Shown here: positions 8,137-16,629 of the stretch, one piece after another
Position numbering within the stretch: position 1 is the stretch's first letter
Layout: every line of letters starts with the position of its first letter
Origin: Vescimonas fastidiosa
GTDB taxonomy: Bacteria > Bacillota > Clostridia > Oscillospirales > Oscillospiraceae
Length of the DNA stretch: 64,000 nucleotides
NCBI RefSeq assembly: GCF_018326305.1
Contig: NZ_AP023416.1
Location: forward strand, 124,001-188,000
Direction: 5' to 3'
Notes under the pieces: generated by a model
What the model was told of the DNA's origin: nothing
Database searches by the model: none
The model's input: the letters and a program-made list of their open reading frames with translations, nothing else
Position numbers and translations under genes: made by a program

Positions 8137-9262
8137 GTGTTTCCTCCTTTTCCATAGGCAGGGCGATGCGAAACAGAGCCCCCCCATTTTTTTGATTACT
8201 TGCGGTGATGCTGCCGCCGTGGGCCACCACGATGGTGCGGCAGACGGAAAGGCCGATGCCCATGTCCCGGCGGGCGTCCTCGCGGCCCTCCTCCGGGTGG
8301 AGCGTTCCGTCAAAGAGATGCTCCAGGCGGCTGTGGGCGATGCCCACGCCGTCATCCGCCACCTCCAGGATCGCCTTATCCTCCTTTTGATAGAGGAAAA
8401 TGTCGATCTGCTTCACGGTCTCCCCGTGGCGGGCAGCGTTTTCCATGAGATTAAACAGCACCTGCTGCATCAGCAGCGGGTCCATGGGCACCAGCATGGG
8501 CTCCTCCGGCAAATGCACCTGCACGGCAATGCCCTGATAGTGCCGAAGGAACTTACTCACCGCACCCTCGATGATCTCCTCCACCAGCTCCGGGGTCTTT
8601 TTCACGCCGGCGTTCTCGCCGTCGATACGGGTGATGGAGAGAAGGTTTTCCGACACCCGCATGAGCCACTTGGCCTCCTCGTTTATGGACTGCAGCAGCT
8701 CCCGGCGCTGCTGTGGCGTGAGGGTCTCGTCCTGCTTCAAAAGTACGTCCGTGGCCCCTATGATACCCGTAAGGGGGGTGCGGATGTCGTGGCCCATGCC
8801 CCGCAGAAGGTTTCCGCGCATTTTCTCCCGGATCATCTGCCGCTGGGTGGCCTCCATCTGCTTGGCACGGCTGGCCAAGGCGCCAGCCAGGATGGAAATG
8901 GTCATCATCACCAGAAAGGTCAGGGGAAAGCCCGCCAGAGTGAAGCTGATGTGCCAGTAGGGCTCGGTGAAGATGTAGTCCACACTGAATACGCCCAAAA
9001 CCGCACAGAGAATGCTGAATAAATATCCATCTGTAAGCACCGCCGTAAAGAACACATCCGTCAAAAACAGCATGGCCACATAGCTGGTGTCCTCGGTCTC
9101 GTCCAGGCAGCGCAGCAGCATACAGGCGATGACCGTGACAATATACAGGGTAAAGGAGATGATGAAGTCCTTGGGCGTGTAAATGAGATTATTGCCGCTG
9201 GCGGGCAGGCGAGTCTGCCTTCTCCACTGCTCGGGCCAGGGTATTTTGAGCCGTTTTTTCAT
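8126..9262 (-). CDS. KdpD-like sensor histidine kinase lacking the KdpD/Usp N-terminal region
   Basis: 378 residues. Four closely packed membrane helices (about 33-130) form a DUF4118-type domain as in KdpD. They are followed by a HisKA dimerisation segment with His158 in MGHDIRTPLTG and a HATPase domain (N box NLMENAARHG, G box DDGVGI and GIGLS). Full-length KdpD has about 900 residues, so this is the short form without the cytoplasmic KdpD and Usp domains. The ATG was chosen because a longer frame would run into repeat F and because AGGGGG lies 7 nt upstream. It is the first gene of the pair. The signal sensed is not evident. Confidence 0.85.
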   Translation of the reverse strand: MKKRLKIPWPEQWRRQTRLPASGNNLIYTPKDFIISFTLYIVTVIACMLLRCLDETEDTSYVAMLFLTDVFFTAVLTDGYLFSILCAVLGVFSVDYIFTEPYWHISFTLAGFPLTFLVMMTISILAGALASRAKQMEATQRQMIREKMRGNLLRGMGHDIRTPLTGIIGATDVLLKQDETLTPQQRRELLQSINEEAKWLMRVSENLLSITRIDGENAGVKKTPELVEEIIEGAVSKFLRHYQGIAVQVHLPEEPMLVPMDPLLMQQVLFNLMENAARHGETVKQIDIFLYQKEDKAILEVADDGVGIAHSRLEHLFDGTLHPEEGREDARRDMGIGLSVCRTIVVAHGGSITASNQKNGGALFRIALPMEKEETHEN

Positions 9263-9289
9263 GCAGTGTCCCCCTATCAGGCCTGTAAA

Positions 9290-9364
9290 ACATTTTCTCG
9301 AAATTTTTTGGCAAACAGGCTCTCCATTTTGCCGCACGCAGGCGGCAAGCTCTGCGGGGCTTTA
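9290..9364 (+). repeat. Shortened four-hairpin element, copy F
   Basis: A decayed copy that keeps a hairpin-1-like AT palindrome, an AAACAGGCTCTCC joint, hairpin 4 (TTGCCGC/GCGGCAA) and the end CTCTGCGGGGCTTT. Hairpins 2 and 3 are missing. It lies in the divergent gap between the kinase and the glp operon. Confidence 0.65.
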
Positions 9365-9454
9365 TTTATCATCTAATTTACTGTTAAGTATACCATACAT
9401 GGCCGTTAAGAAATTGTCAAGAATTCGTTAAGAGAAAATTCCAAAGGTTTCCTC

Positions 9455-9483
9455 TTGACAGAAGCCGCCGACCTTGCTATGAT
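9455..9483 (+). promoter_or_regulatory. Sigma-A promoter of the glp operon
   Basis: -35 TTGACA (9455-9460), 17-nt spacer, -10 TATGAT (9478-9483). It gives a leader of about 100 nt before the first gene. Confidence 0.85.
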
Positions 9484-9521
9484 ACATATATAATAAAATA
9501 TTGTGCAATGAGAATTTGAGT

Positions 9522-9572
9522 CATGCAGCGAACGCACAGGGGAGCCTGTGCGTGGGTTTGCATGGCTTTTTT
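9522..9572 (+). promoter_or_regulatory. Leader terminator hairpin, putative GlpP antitermination site
   Basis: The leader forms CATGCA...TGCATG (outer stem) and ACGCACA...TGTGCGT (inner stem), directly followed by a run of six T, and only then the ribosome binding site AAAGGAGAGGT. This is an intrinsic terminator placed between promoter and first gene. In Bacillus, glycerol-3-phosphate-bound GlpP lets polymerase pass such a hairpin in the glpD leader. A glpP gene lies 3 kb downstream, so the same control is inferred here. Confidence 0.7.
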
Positions 9573-9592
9573 ATGTAAAGGAGAGGTAAACC

Positions 9593-11035
9593 ATGATCTA
9601 TGACGCCATTGTCATCGGCGGCGGTGCCGTGGGCTGCGCCACAGCCCGGGAGCTGAGCCGCTACGACCTGCGCCTGGCCCTGTGCGAAAAGAACGAGGAT
9701 GTGTGCGCGGGCACCAGCAAGGCCAACTCCGCCATCGTCCACGCCGGCTTCGACGCCGTGCCGGGAACGAAAAAAGCCCACTTCAATGTGGCGGGCAGCC
9801 GCATGATGGAGGGCCTCAGCCGGGAGCTGGACTTTTCCTATAGGCGTAACGGCGCCCTGGTGCTGTGCTTTAACGAGAAGGACCTGCCCCGGCTGGAGGA
9901 GCTGCGGGAGCGGGGCGAGAAGAACGGCGTGGAGGGTCTGCGCATTGTTAGCGGAGACGAGCTGCACGCCCTGGAGGGTGCTCTGTCCTCGGAGGCGGTG
10001 GCGGCCCTGTACGCCCCCACCAGCGCCATTGTCTGTCCCTTCGGCATGACCATCGCCCTGGCAGAAAACGCCGCCCAGAACGGGGTGGACTTCTTCCTGG
10101 ACAGCCCCGTGACAAGCATCGTCCGCCGGGACGGCCTGTACGAGATCACCGCCGGGGATAAAATTTTTCAGACCCGCACGGTGGTGAACGCCGCCGGGGT
10201 ATACAGCGACACCCTGCACAACATGGTCTGTGAGCACAAGCTCTCCATCGTACCCCGCAGCGGCGAATACTGCTTGCTGGACAAGAAGGACGGGCATCTG
10301 GTGGAGCGGACGGTCTTTCAGCTGCCGGGCAAATTCGGCAAGGGCGTGCTGGTGACGCCCACGGTACACGGGAACCTCCTTATCGGCCCCACCGCCGTGG
10401 ACCGCAGCGACAAGGAGGCCACCAACACCACCTCGGGCGGCCTGGCCTATGCCATCGAGATGGCCGGGCGCAGCGTACCGAACCTGCCCATGCGGGACAC
10501 CATTACCAGCTTCTGCGGTCTCCGGGCCCACCTGGAGGGGGATGCGGACGACTTTATTATCGGTGAGAGTGCCGACGGCTTCTTCGACGCCGTGGGGATC
10601 GAGTCCCCGGGTCTGTCCTCCGCTCCGGCCATCGGGCAGTATTTGGCCCAGTGCGTGGCCCAAAAGCTGGATGCCGCGGAGAAGCTGACCTTTGTTCCCA
10701 CCCGCAAGGACATTCCCCATCTGCGGGAGCTGCCCTTTGAAGAGCGCCAGGCTCTGGTGCGGGAGAACGCCGCCTACGGCAACATCATCTGCCGCTGTGA
10801 GCAGATCAGCGAGGGGGAGATCGTGGACGCCATCCACCGGGTGCCCGGCGCCCGGTCTCTGGACGGGGTGAAGCGCCGGGTCCGGGCCGGCATGGGCCGC
10901 TGCCAGGGCGGCTTCTGCTCCCCGAGAGTGATGGAAATTCTCAGCCGTGAGCTGGGTATTGCGCAAACAGAGCTGACCAAGTCCGGCGGAGACAGCAGGC
11001 TCCTGGTCGGCTATACCAAGGAGGTGCAGGCATGA
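9593..11035 (+). CDS. glpA: FAD-dependent glycerol-3-phosphate dehydrogenase, GlpA-like, with C-terminal BFD-type iron-sulfur domain
   Basis: 480 residues. Dinucleotide-binding motif VIGGGAVGC (about 7-15), the DAO-family body, then a C-terminal [2Fe-2S] BFD-like domain with CRC at 400-402 and CQGGFC near 440. It should oxidise glycerol-3-phosphate to dihydroxyacetone phosphate and pass electrons to its partner subunits. This two-domain form next to a pyridine-nucleotide-oxidoreductase-like protein and a DUF1667 protein is the usual clostridial anaerobic arrangement. The stop overlaps the next start (ATGA). Control is probably by the leader hairpin. It is sometimes annotated only as NAD(P)/FAD-dependent oxidoreductase. 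Confidence 0.85.
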   Translation: MIYDAIVIGGGAVGCATARELSRYDLRLALCEKNEDVCAGTSKANSAIVHAGFDAVPGTKKAHFNVAGSRMMEGLSRELDFSYRRNGALVLCFNEKDLPRLEELRERGEKNGVEGLRIVSGDELHALEGALSSEAVAALYAPTSAIVCPFGMTIALAENAAQNGVDFFLDSPVTSIVRRDGLYEITAGDKIFQTRTVVNAAGVYSDTLHNMVCEHKLSIVPRSGEYCLLDKKDGHLVERTVFQLPGKFGKGVLVTPTVHGNLLIGPTAVDRSDKEATNTTSGGLAYAIEMAGRSVPNLPMRDTITSFCGLRAHLEGDADDFIIGESADGFFDAVGIESPGLSSAPAIGQYLAQCVAQKLDAAEKLTFVPTRKDIPHLRELPFEERQALVRENAAYGNIICRCEQISEGEIVDAIHRVPGARSLDGVKRRVRAGMGRCQGGFCSPRVMEILSRELGIAQTELTKSGGDSRLLVGYTKEVQA

Positions 11036-12291
11036 AACAGGTACAGCTTGCCATCATCGGCGGAGGCCCCGCGGGCCTGGCCGCCGCTATCGCTGCCCGG
11101 GAAAAGGGCGTGGAGGACATCCTCATTATCGAGCGGGACAAGGAGCTGGGGGGCATCCTCAACCAGTGCATCCACGCAGGCTTCGGCCTGCACACCTTCG
11201 GCCAGGAGCTGACGGGCCCCGAGTACGCCGGGCGATTCATTGACCGGGTGCAGCAGATGCACATTCCCTATCTGCTGCGCACCATGGTGCTGGATCTTTC
11301 CGAGGACCGGGTGCTTACCGTCACCGGGCCGGAGACGGGACTCATTCAAATCCAGGCCCAGGCGGTGATTCTGGCTATGGGCTGCCGGGAGCGGCCCCGG
11401 GGCGCGCTGAACATCCCCGGCTACCGTCCGGCGGGTATCTATTCCGCCGGTACCGCCCAGCGCCTGGTGAATATGGAGGGCTTTATGCCCGGAAAAAATG
11501 TGGTGATCCTCGGAAGCGGCGACATCGGGCTTATTATGGCCCGGCGCATGACTCTGGAGGGCGCCAAGGTCCACGCAGTGGCGGAGGTCCTCCCCTACTC
11601 CGGCGGACTGAAACGCAACATTGTCCAGTGCCTGGAGGATTTTGACATCCCCCTGTATCTCTCCACCACCGTGGTGGACATCCACGGCCGGGAGCGGCTG
11701 GAGGGTGTGACCCTGGCCCGGGTGGACGAGAATCGCCGTCCCATCCCCGGCACGGAGCAGCACATCCCCTGCGACACGCTGCTGCTGTCTGTGGGCCTGC
11801 TGCCGGAAAATGAGCTGTCCTCCGCCGCAGGGGTGCGCCTGAGCGGCGTTACCGGCGGCCCGGAGGTGACGGACCGGCTGGCCACCTCTATTCCCGGGGT
11901 GTTTGCCTGCGGCAATGTGCTCCATGTTCACGACCTGGTGGACTTTGTGAGCCAGGAGGCCCAAAAGGCCGGAGAAAACGCCGCTCTGTACCTGCAGGGC
12001 GCCCGGGCGGGCAGCCGCTCCGTGCGTCTGGAGGGCAAAAACGGCGTGCGCTACACCGTGCCCCAGTCCATGGATCCGGAGAACATGGACGAAACCGTTA
12101 CCGTGCGCTTCCGGGTGGCGCAGCCCTACCGGGACGCCGCCCTGGCCGCCTATGCAGACGGCGTGCTTCTGCGGCGCATCCCCAAGCGCATTCTCACCCC
12201 GGGCGAGATGGAGCAGTTCCCCCTGCGCAAAGCGGAGCTGCCCGCAGGCTGCAAAACCATTACCTTTACCGTAGAGGAGGTGGCAAAATGA
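11032..12291 (+). CDS. FAD/NAD(P)-binding oxidoreductase, GlpB-position subunit of the G3P dehydrogenase
   Basis: 419 residues. N-terminal FAD motif IIGGGPAGLAAA (about 8-19), a second nucleotide-binding GSGDIGL near residue 160 and a C-terminal FACGNVLHVHDLVD FAD-closing motif near residue 300. It belongs to the class II pyridine-nucleotide-disulfide oxidoreductase fold but has no CxxC redox pair in the usual place. The ATGA overlaps on both sides show tight co-translation with glpA and the DUF1667 gene. It likely shuttles electrons from GlpA to an acceptor. It is not obviously homologous to enterobacterial GlpB, so no symbol is given. Confidence 0.8.
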   Translation: MKQVQLAIIGGGPAGLAAAIAAREKGVEDILIIERDKELGGILNQCIHAGFGLHTFGQELTGPEYAGRFIDRVQQMHIPYLLRTMVLDLSEDRVLTVTGPETGLIQIQAQAVILAMGCRERPRGALNIPGYRPAGIYSAGTAQRLVNMEGFMPGKNVVILGSGDIGLIMARRMTLEGAKVHAVAEVLPYSGGLKRNIVQCLEDFDIPLYLSTTVVDIHGRERLEGVTLARVDENRRPIPGTEQHIPCDTLLLSVGLLPENELSSAAGVRLSGVTGGPEVTDRLATSIPGVFACGNVLHVHDLVDFVSQEAQKAGENAALYLQGARAGSRSVRLEGKNGVRYTVPQSMDPENMDETVTVRFRVAQPYRDAALAAYADGVLLRRIPKRILTPGEMEQFPLRKAELPAGCKTITFTVEEVAK

Positions 12292-12647
12292 ACCAGCGTC
12301 AACTGACCTGCATCGGCTGCCCCATGGGCTGCCAGCTCACCGCCACCCTGGAGGGCGGCGTGGTCACCGCCGTCACCGGCAACACCTGCAAGCGAGGCGA
12401 CAGCTACGCCCGGAAAGAGTGCGTGGCCCCGGCGCGCACCGTTACCGGCACCGTCCGCTGCACCGGCGGCGAGGCGGCAGTGGTATCCGTGCGCACAGCG
12501 GGCGAGGTACCCAAGGAGAAGGTCTTTCAGGTGGCTCACGCTCTGAACACCGCTCTGGCCCGGCTGCCCATTGCCGCCGGGGATGTGGTTATCCCCGATG
12601 TGTGCGGCACAGGCGTTTGTGTAGTGGCCACCAAGAGCGCAAAATAA
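12288..12647 (+). CDS. DUF1667 protein, small cysteine-rich third subunit
   Basis: 119 residues beginning with a CIGCPMGC cluster and with further cysteines at CKRG, KEC and near the C-terminus (CGTGVCV). The pattern fits binding of an iron-sulfur cluster. It takes the position of the GlpC electron-transfer subunit in three-gene anaerobic glycerol-3-phosphate dehydrogenases, but is much shorter. It overlaps the preceding gene by ATGA. The biochemical role of the family is not established. Confidence 0.8.
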   Translation: MNQRQLTCIGCPMGCQLTATLEGGVVTAVTGNTCKRGDSYARKECVAPARTVTGTVRCTGGEAAVVSVRTAGEVPKEKVFQVAHALNTALARLPIAAGDVVIPDVCGTGVCVVATKSAK

Positions 12648-12663
12648 GCATATTGTATATTGT

Positions 12664-12707
12664 AAATATCCTCCTGCCCGTGGTATGATAGGCAGGAGGA
12701 TATTTCT
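12664..12707 (+). terminator. Intrinsic terminator of the glp operon
   Basis: Stem AAATATCCTCCTGCC/GGCAGGAGGATATTT, 17 bp past the DUF1667 stop, ending in a T-rich stretch. Repeat element B follows directly. Confidence 0.85.
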
Positions 12708-12712
12708 TTAGC

Positions 12713-12894
12713 TGGCGAAAAAACTTCGTTTTTTCTGCCAAAGGGATTTGCCGTCTGCTGCGCGCATAATTTTGCCGCTTACGGCAAAATTCCACACTGG
12801 CAGCCTGAGAGGTATTTTTCCCCACGCGCATGTCGCGGTGAAAAATGATTTTAATTTTTTCCGCCTGCGGGCGGAAAACTCTGCGAGGCTTTTT
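12713..12894 (+). repeat. Four-hairpin element, copy B
   Basis: Hairpin 1 is GGCGAAAAAAC/GTTTTTTCTGCC, hairpin 2 TTTTGCCG/CGGCAAAA, hairpin 3 TTTTTC...GAAAAA with a GCATGTC loop, hairpin 4 TTTCCGCC/GGCGGAAA. It ends CTCTGCGAGGCTTTTT. The linkers match the other copies while all four stems differ from copies C and D by paired changes. It lies between the glp terminator and glpP. Confidence 0.85.
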
Positions 12895-12927
12895 ACTCTA
12901 TTCCATTCCATAAAAGGAGGGAACCCC

Positions 12928-13491
12928 ATGCGCCACAAGCTTATCGGTCTTTTGGAGCAGTCTCCGGTGATCCCGGCGGTAAAGGACGAGACCGCCCTGA
13001 CCCGGGCCGCCGGGTGTGAAAGCCGGGTGCTTTTCCTGCTGGGCGGCGACCTGCTGACCATCCCCGGCTGGATCGCCCGGACCCACGAGGCAGGCAAGCA
13101 GGCGGTGGTACACATCGACCTGGTGAACGGCCTGGCTCCCAAGGAGGTGGCCGTGGACTGGCTACTGCACCAGGGGGCCGACGGCATTCTCTCTACCCGG
13201 CCCCACCTCATTCGCCGGGGCAGAGAGCTGGGGATGCTGACGGTGCTGCGGGTATTCGCCATCGACTCCAAGGCCGTGGGAAACCTGCAAAAGGAGACGG
13301 AGATGGTGACGCCGGATGTGATAGAGATCCTCCCGGGCACCCTGCCCAAGGTCATCGAAAAGCTCTCCCGAAGGCTGCCCATCCCCCTCATCGCCGGGGG
13401 GCTCATGGCGGAAAAGGAGGACATTCTGGCCGCCCTGGCCGCCGGGGCCTTATGCGTGTCCTCCTCGGAGAATAGCCTGTGGGAGGTCTGA
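12928..13491 (+). CDS. glpP: GlpP, glycerol-3-phosphate-responsive antiterminator
   Basis: 187 residues with a TIM-barrel-like pattern: HIDLVNGL near 70, DGILSTR near 92, then IEILPG and IPLIAGGLM towards the C-terminus. All are characteristic of the GlpP family. It binds glycerol-3-phosphate and acts on leader mRNA to prevent termination. AAAGGAGGGAACCCC sets the ATG. It follows the glp operon after a terminator and repeat B, so it may have its own weak promoter. The target is inferred to be the hairpin at 9522-9572. Confidence 0.9.
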   Translation: MRHKLIGLLEQSPVIPAVKDETALTRAAGCESRVLFLLGGDLLTIPGWIARTHEAGKQAVVHIDLVNGLAPKEVAVDWLLHQGADGILSTRPHLIRRGRELGMLTVLRVFAIDSKAVGNLQKETEMVTPDVIEILPGTLPKVIEKLSRRLPIPLIAGGLMAEKEDILAALAAGALCVSSSENSLWEV

Positions 13492-13495
13492 GTTT

Positions 13496-14140
13496 ATGCA
13501 AAAGCTCTGGTCTTATGTTGCCATCCCCGCCACGGCATTGGCCGTTTTGACCGGGTCTGTCGCCTGGGTGGTGCTGCTGCGGCCGTTTTACTATGTGCAG
13601 ATCGGGCCCCTGGGTGTGTGCCAGGCCAGCGGACTCACCGCCGCCCAAGCCCGGGCCGCCTACAACGATGTGATGGACTACTGCCTGGGTCTGCGGCCGG
13701 ACTTTGCCGCCGGGGTGCTGCCCTTTTCGGCGGAGGGGGCCAGCCACTTCGCGGATGTGCGAGTGCTGTTTATCCTGAATCTGGCATTTTTAGCCCTGTC
13801 GGTGGCCGTCTTGTCTTCGCTGCGGGTAGCCTGCCTGCGGCAAAAAACAAAGCTCCCCCGCCTGGCCGGACGGACCCCGGGCTTCTGGGCCGCCTGCGCC
13901 CTGGGCGGCGTCATATTGATCGCGGCTGCCCTGGCTGCCACGGACTTTAACCGGGCCTTTACCGTCTTTCACGGCATCTTTTTCCCGGGGAAAGGAAACT
14001 GGCTCTTTGACCCGGCCACGGACCCGGTGATCTTGCTGCTGCCGGAGGAATTCTTCCGCAACTGCGCCATCGCCATCGCCGCTTCCCTGCTGCTTTTATG
14101 CCTGGTGCTTATTCTCAGGGGCCGCAGGCAAAAAAAATAA
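13496..14140 (+). CDS. DUF1461 (TIGR01906-type) integral membrane protein
   Basis: 214 residues with four membrane helices (about 8-30, 90-110, 138-160, 188-208). The extracytoplasmic part between helices 3 and 4 has the family hallmark FHGIFFPGKGNW...PEEFF. It starts 4 bp after the glpP stop, so it is probably co-transcribed. Function of the family is unknown. An intrinsic terminator follows immediately. Confidence 0.8.
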   Translation: MQKLWSYVAIPATALAVLTGSVAWVVLLRPFYYVQIGPLGVCQASGLTAAQARAAYNDVMDYCLGLRPDFAAGVLPFSAEGASHFADVRVLFILNLAFLALSVAVLSSLRVACLRQKTKLPRLAGRTPGFWAACALGGVILIAAALAATDFNRAFTVFHGIFFPGKGNWLFDPATDPVILLLPEEFFRNCAIAIAASLLLLCLVLILRGRRQKK

Positions 14141-14166
14141 AGCGCGTTGCAGCGCTTTTACAAAAA
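14140..14166 (+). terminator. Terminator of the glpP-DUF1461 unit
   Basis: Hairpin AAAGCGCG/CAGCGCTTT right after the stop codon, with T and A runs around it. Confidence 0.6.
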
Positions 14167-14167
14167 A

Positions 14168-14191
14168 AATACCCACGCTTACCGCGTGGCT
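14168..14191 (-). terminator. Terminator of the 25-codon small gene
   Basis: On the minus strand CCACGC/GCGTGG with a GGTAA loop followed by GTATTTTTTTT, 17 bp past the small gene's stop. Confidence 0.75.
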
Positions 14192-14207
14192 TCTGTGGGG
14201 CTCCGGC

Positions 14208-14285
14208 TTACCGCTCGCTGGGCTGCCAATCGCAGTCGGCGAAGATCATGTCGTCCAGATCACCCAAGATCCAGTTGTTCATCAT
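14208..14285 (-). CDS. 25-residue small protein with full expression signals, unknown function
   Basis: Minus-strand frame that begins MMNNWILGDLDDMIFADCDW and ends QPSER. It is acidic with two Trp and one Cys, and no signal peptide or membrane helix. AAAGGAG lies 11 nt before the first ATG (the second ATG is the next codon). A well-formed promoter lies 40 bp upstream and an intrinsic terminator just downstream, so this is a stand-alone transcription unit of about 150 nt. I do not recognise the family. It could instead be a leader peptide or a small RNA, but no larger gene follows before the terminator. Confidence 0.6.
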   Translation of the reverse strand: MMNNWILGDLDDMIFADCDWQPSER

Positions 14286-14325
14286 ACTGTATCACGCTCC
14301 TTTCTTCTCTTGTTTTCCATGACGA

Positions 14326-14354
14326 AGTATAGCACAGCCCCACAGCAAATGCAA
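14326..14354 (-). promoter_or_regulatory. Sigma-A promoter of the small gene
   Basis: Minus strand: -35 TTGCAT (14349-14354), 17-nt spacer, -10 TATACT (14326-14331). It lies back-to-back with the mnmG upstream region. Confidence 0.75.
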
Positions 14355-14427
14355 GAGTTTTTTCGGAAGTTTACACAAGTTTAACATTTATTATTTGTAA
14401 CTTTTTACAAAGACCGAGGTTTTGTAG

Positions 14428-16293
14428 ATGAAGGAATTCCTGGCGGGAAAATTTGATATAGCCGTCATAGGCGCGGGACACGCAGGCATCGAGGCGGCCC
14501 TGGCAGCGGCCCGGATGGGCCTGGAGACCGTTATTTTCACCATCAACCTGGACGCTGTGGGCAACATGCCCTGCAACCCGGCCATCGGCGGCACCGGCAA
14601 GGGCCATTTGGTCCGAGAGCTGGACGCCCTGGGCGGTGAGATGGGTAAGGCCGCAGACCGGGCCTGCATCCAGTACCGGATGCTCAACCGGGGCAAGGGC
14701 CCGGCGGTCCACTCCCTGCGGGCCCAGGCCGACCGGCGCAAGTACCAGCAGGTGATGAAGCACACCCTGGAGAGGCAGGAGCGGCTCACCGTGCGGCAGG
14801 GGGAGATCGTGGATCTGCGTGCCGAAGGGGGCCGGGTGCGGCAGGTTGTGCTGCGCACCGGGGCCGTGTATGAGGTCCGGGCGGCCATCCTCTGCACCGG
14901 AACCTATTTGCAGGGGCGCACCATTGTGGGGGAGTGCATTGAGGACTCCGGCCCCGACGGGATGCACGCCGCCGGGCCCCTGACGGAGGCTTTGACGCGG
15001 CTGGGTCTGCCTCTGCGCCGTTTTAAGACCGGCACGCCCCCTCGCATCAACGCCCGGAGCATTGATTTTTCCAAAATGGAGGTGCAGCGGGGTGACGAGG
15101 ACCCCCTGCCCTTCAGCTTTTCCACGGAGCAGGTACCGGAAAACCGGGCTGTCTGCTGGCTCACCTACACCACGGAGGAGACCCACCGTATCATCCTGGA
15201 AAATTTGGACCGCAGCCCTATCTATTCCGGGGTCATTGAGGGGGTGGGTCCCCGGTACTGCCCGTCTATTGAGACCAAAATCGTTCGATTTCGGGATAAG
15301 CCCCGGCACCAGCTTTTCATTGAGCCCATGGGCCTGGACACGGAGGAGATGTACATCCAGGGCTTCTCCTCCTCCATGCCGGAGGAGGTGCAGCTCAAGA
15401 TGCTCCACTCGGTGCCGGGCCTGGAGCAGGCGGTGATGATGCGCCCGGCCTACGCCATTGAGTACGACTGCATCGACCCCCTGGCCCTACAGCCCACACT
15501 GGAGGTAAAATCCATAGAGGGCCTTTACGGCGCGGGGCAGTTTAACGGCTCCTCCGGCTACGAGGAGGCGGCGGTCCAGGGCTTTGTGGCCGGGGTCAAC
15601 GCGGCGCTGAAGCTCCTGGGACGGGAGCCCATGCTCCTGAAGCGCAGCGAGAGCTACATCGGCACCCTCATCGATGACCTGGTGACCAAGGGGACGGAGG
15701 AGCCCTACCGCATGATGACCAGCCGCTCAGAGTACCGTCTCCTGCTGCGCCAGGACAACGCCGACAAGCGCCTGACACACATCGGCTACAAGCTGGGTCT
15801 GGTGTCCCGGGAGCGGATGCAGGCGGTGGAGGAAAAATACGCCGCTGTGGATGCGGAAATTCGCCGCCTGGAGCACACGGGCATCCCCGGCAGCGAGGCG
15901 CTGAACCAACTGCTGACGGAGCGGGGCTCCGCAGCGGTGACGGACGGGGCCCGGCTCATTGACCTGCTGCGCCGACCCCAGATGACCTATGACGAGCTGA
16001 TGACCTTTGACCCCAGCGCGCCGAGCCTGCCCAAAGCTGTGCGGGAGCAGGTGGAGATCTCTGTGAAATACGAGGGCTATATCCGCCGCCAACTGAGCCA
16101 GGTGGAGGAGTTTGAAAAGCTGGAGCAGCACGATCTGCCTCCGGACGCGGACTACACCGCTATCCGGGGTCTGCGCCTGGAGGCCCGGGAAAAGCTCAGC
16201 GCCGTGCGCCCGCTGAATCTGGGCCAGGCCAGCCGCATTTCCGGTGTTTCCCCGGCGGATATCGGCGTGCTGATGATCTGGCTGCACGGGTGA
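14428..16293 (+). CDS. mnmG: MnmG (GidA), tRNA uridine-34 carboxymethylaminomethyl-modifying enzyme, FAD subunit
   Basis: 621 residues, close to the usual 620-630. FAD motif [10 protein letters not shown] (about 15-24), the signature [17 protein letters not shown] (about 50-66) and GTYLQGRT are present. The C-terminal helical region binds MnmE and tRNA. With MnmE it installs the cmnm5 group at wobble U34. Its partner mnmE is not in the window, so the gene is an orphan here. Only a weak ribosome binding site (GACCGAGG) precedes the ATG. Confidence 0.95.
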   Translation: MKEFLAGKFDIAVIGAGHAGIEAALAAARMGLETVIFTINLDAVGNMPCNPAIGGTGKGHLVRELDALGGEMGKAADRACIQYRMLNRGKGPAVHSLRAQADRRKYQQVMKHTLERQERLTVRQGEIVDLRAEGGRVRQVVLRTGAVYEVRAAILCTGTYLQGRTIVGECIEDSGPDGMHAAGPLTEALTRLGLPLRRFKTGTPPRINARSIDFSKMEVQRGDEDPLPFSFSTEQVPENRAVCWLTYTTEETHRIILENLDRSPIYSGVIEGVGPRYCPSIETKIVRFRDKPRHQLFIEPMGLDTEEMYIQGFSSSMPEEVQLKMLHSVPGLEQAVMMRPAYAIEYDCIDPLALQPTLEVKSIEGLYGAGQFNGSSGYEEAAVQGFVAGVNAALKLLGREPMLLKRSESYIGTLIDDLVTKGTEEPYRMMTSRSEYRLLLRQDNADKRLTHIGYKLGLVSRERMQAVEEKYAAVDAEIRRLEHTGIPGSEALNQLLTERGSAAVTDGARLIDLLRRPQMTYDELMTFDPSAPSLPKAVREQVEISVKYEGYIRRQLSQVEEFEKLEQHDLPPDADYTAIRGLRLEAREKLSAVRPLNLGQASRISGVSPADIGVLMIWLHG

Positions 16294-16311
16294 GAATTGG
16301 CCTTACAGCAC

Positions 16312-16575
16312 CCACGCGGCAGGGCACACGGGCCCTGCCCTACAAGGTGTTGCGTTGTCGGGCCCGGGCGGACAGGGTCGTCCGCCCCTACAAGCCACGC
16401 CGTAGGGCGGGCTGCCCCCAGCCCGCCGCCGGGAGTTGCACCGCGCCCCTTGTAAAACCGCCTGTCATTGCGAAACCAGTGACCGATGTCACTGGTTGTG
16501 GCAATCCGTCCCCCTTTGGATTTGTGCGAGGGTATTACGGAGGACGCGGGCGACCGCAAGGGTCGCCCCTACGCA
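16312..16575. repeat. Cluster 3 of CCCCTACGG-type modules
   Basis: Holds GCAGGGCACACGGGCCCTGC, GGCGGACAGGGTCGTCCGCC, a CATTGCG...GGCAATCCG module whose loop is GAAACCAGTGACCGATGTCA-like, and GCGACCGCAAGGGTCGC. It separates mnmG from the cyclase gene. Confidence 0.75.
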
Positions 16576-16629
16576 AATTTATCCGCTCCCACCATCTTTC
16601 CTCTTTCATCTTATTTCGGAGGCGTTTCT

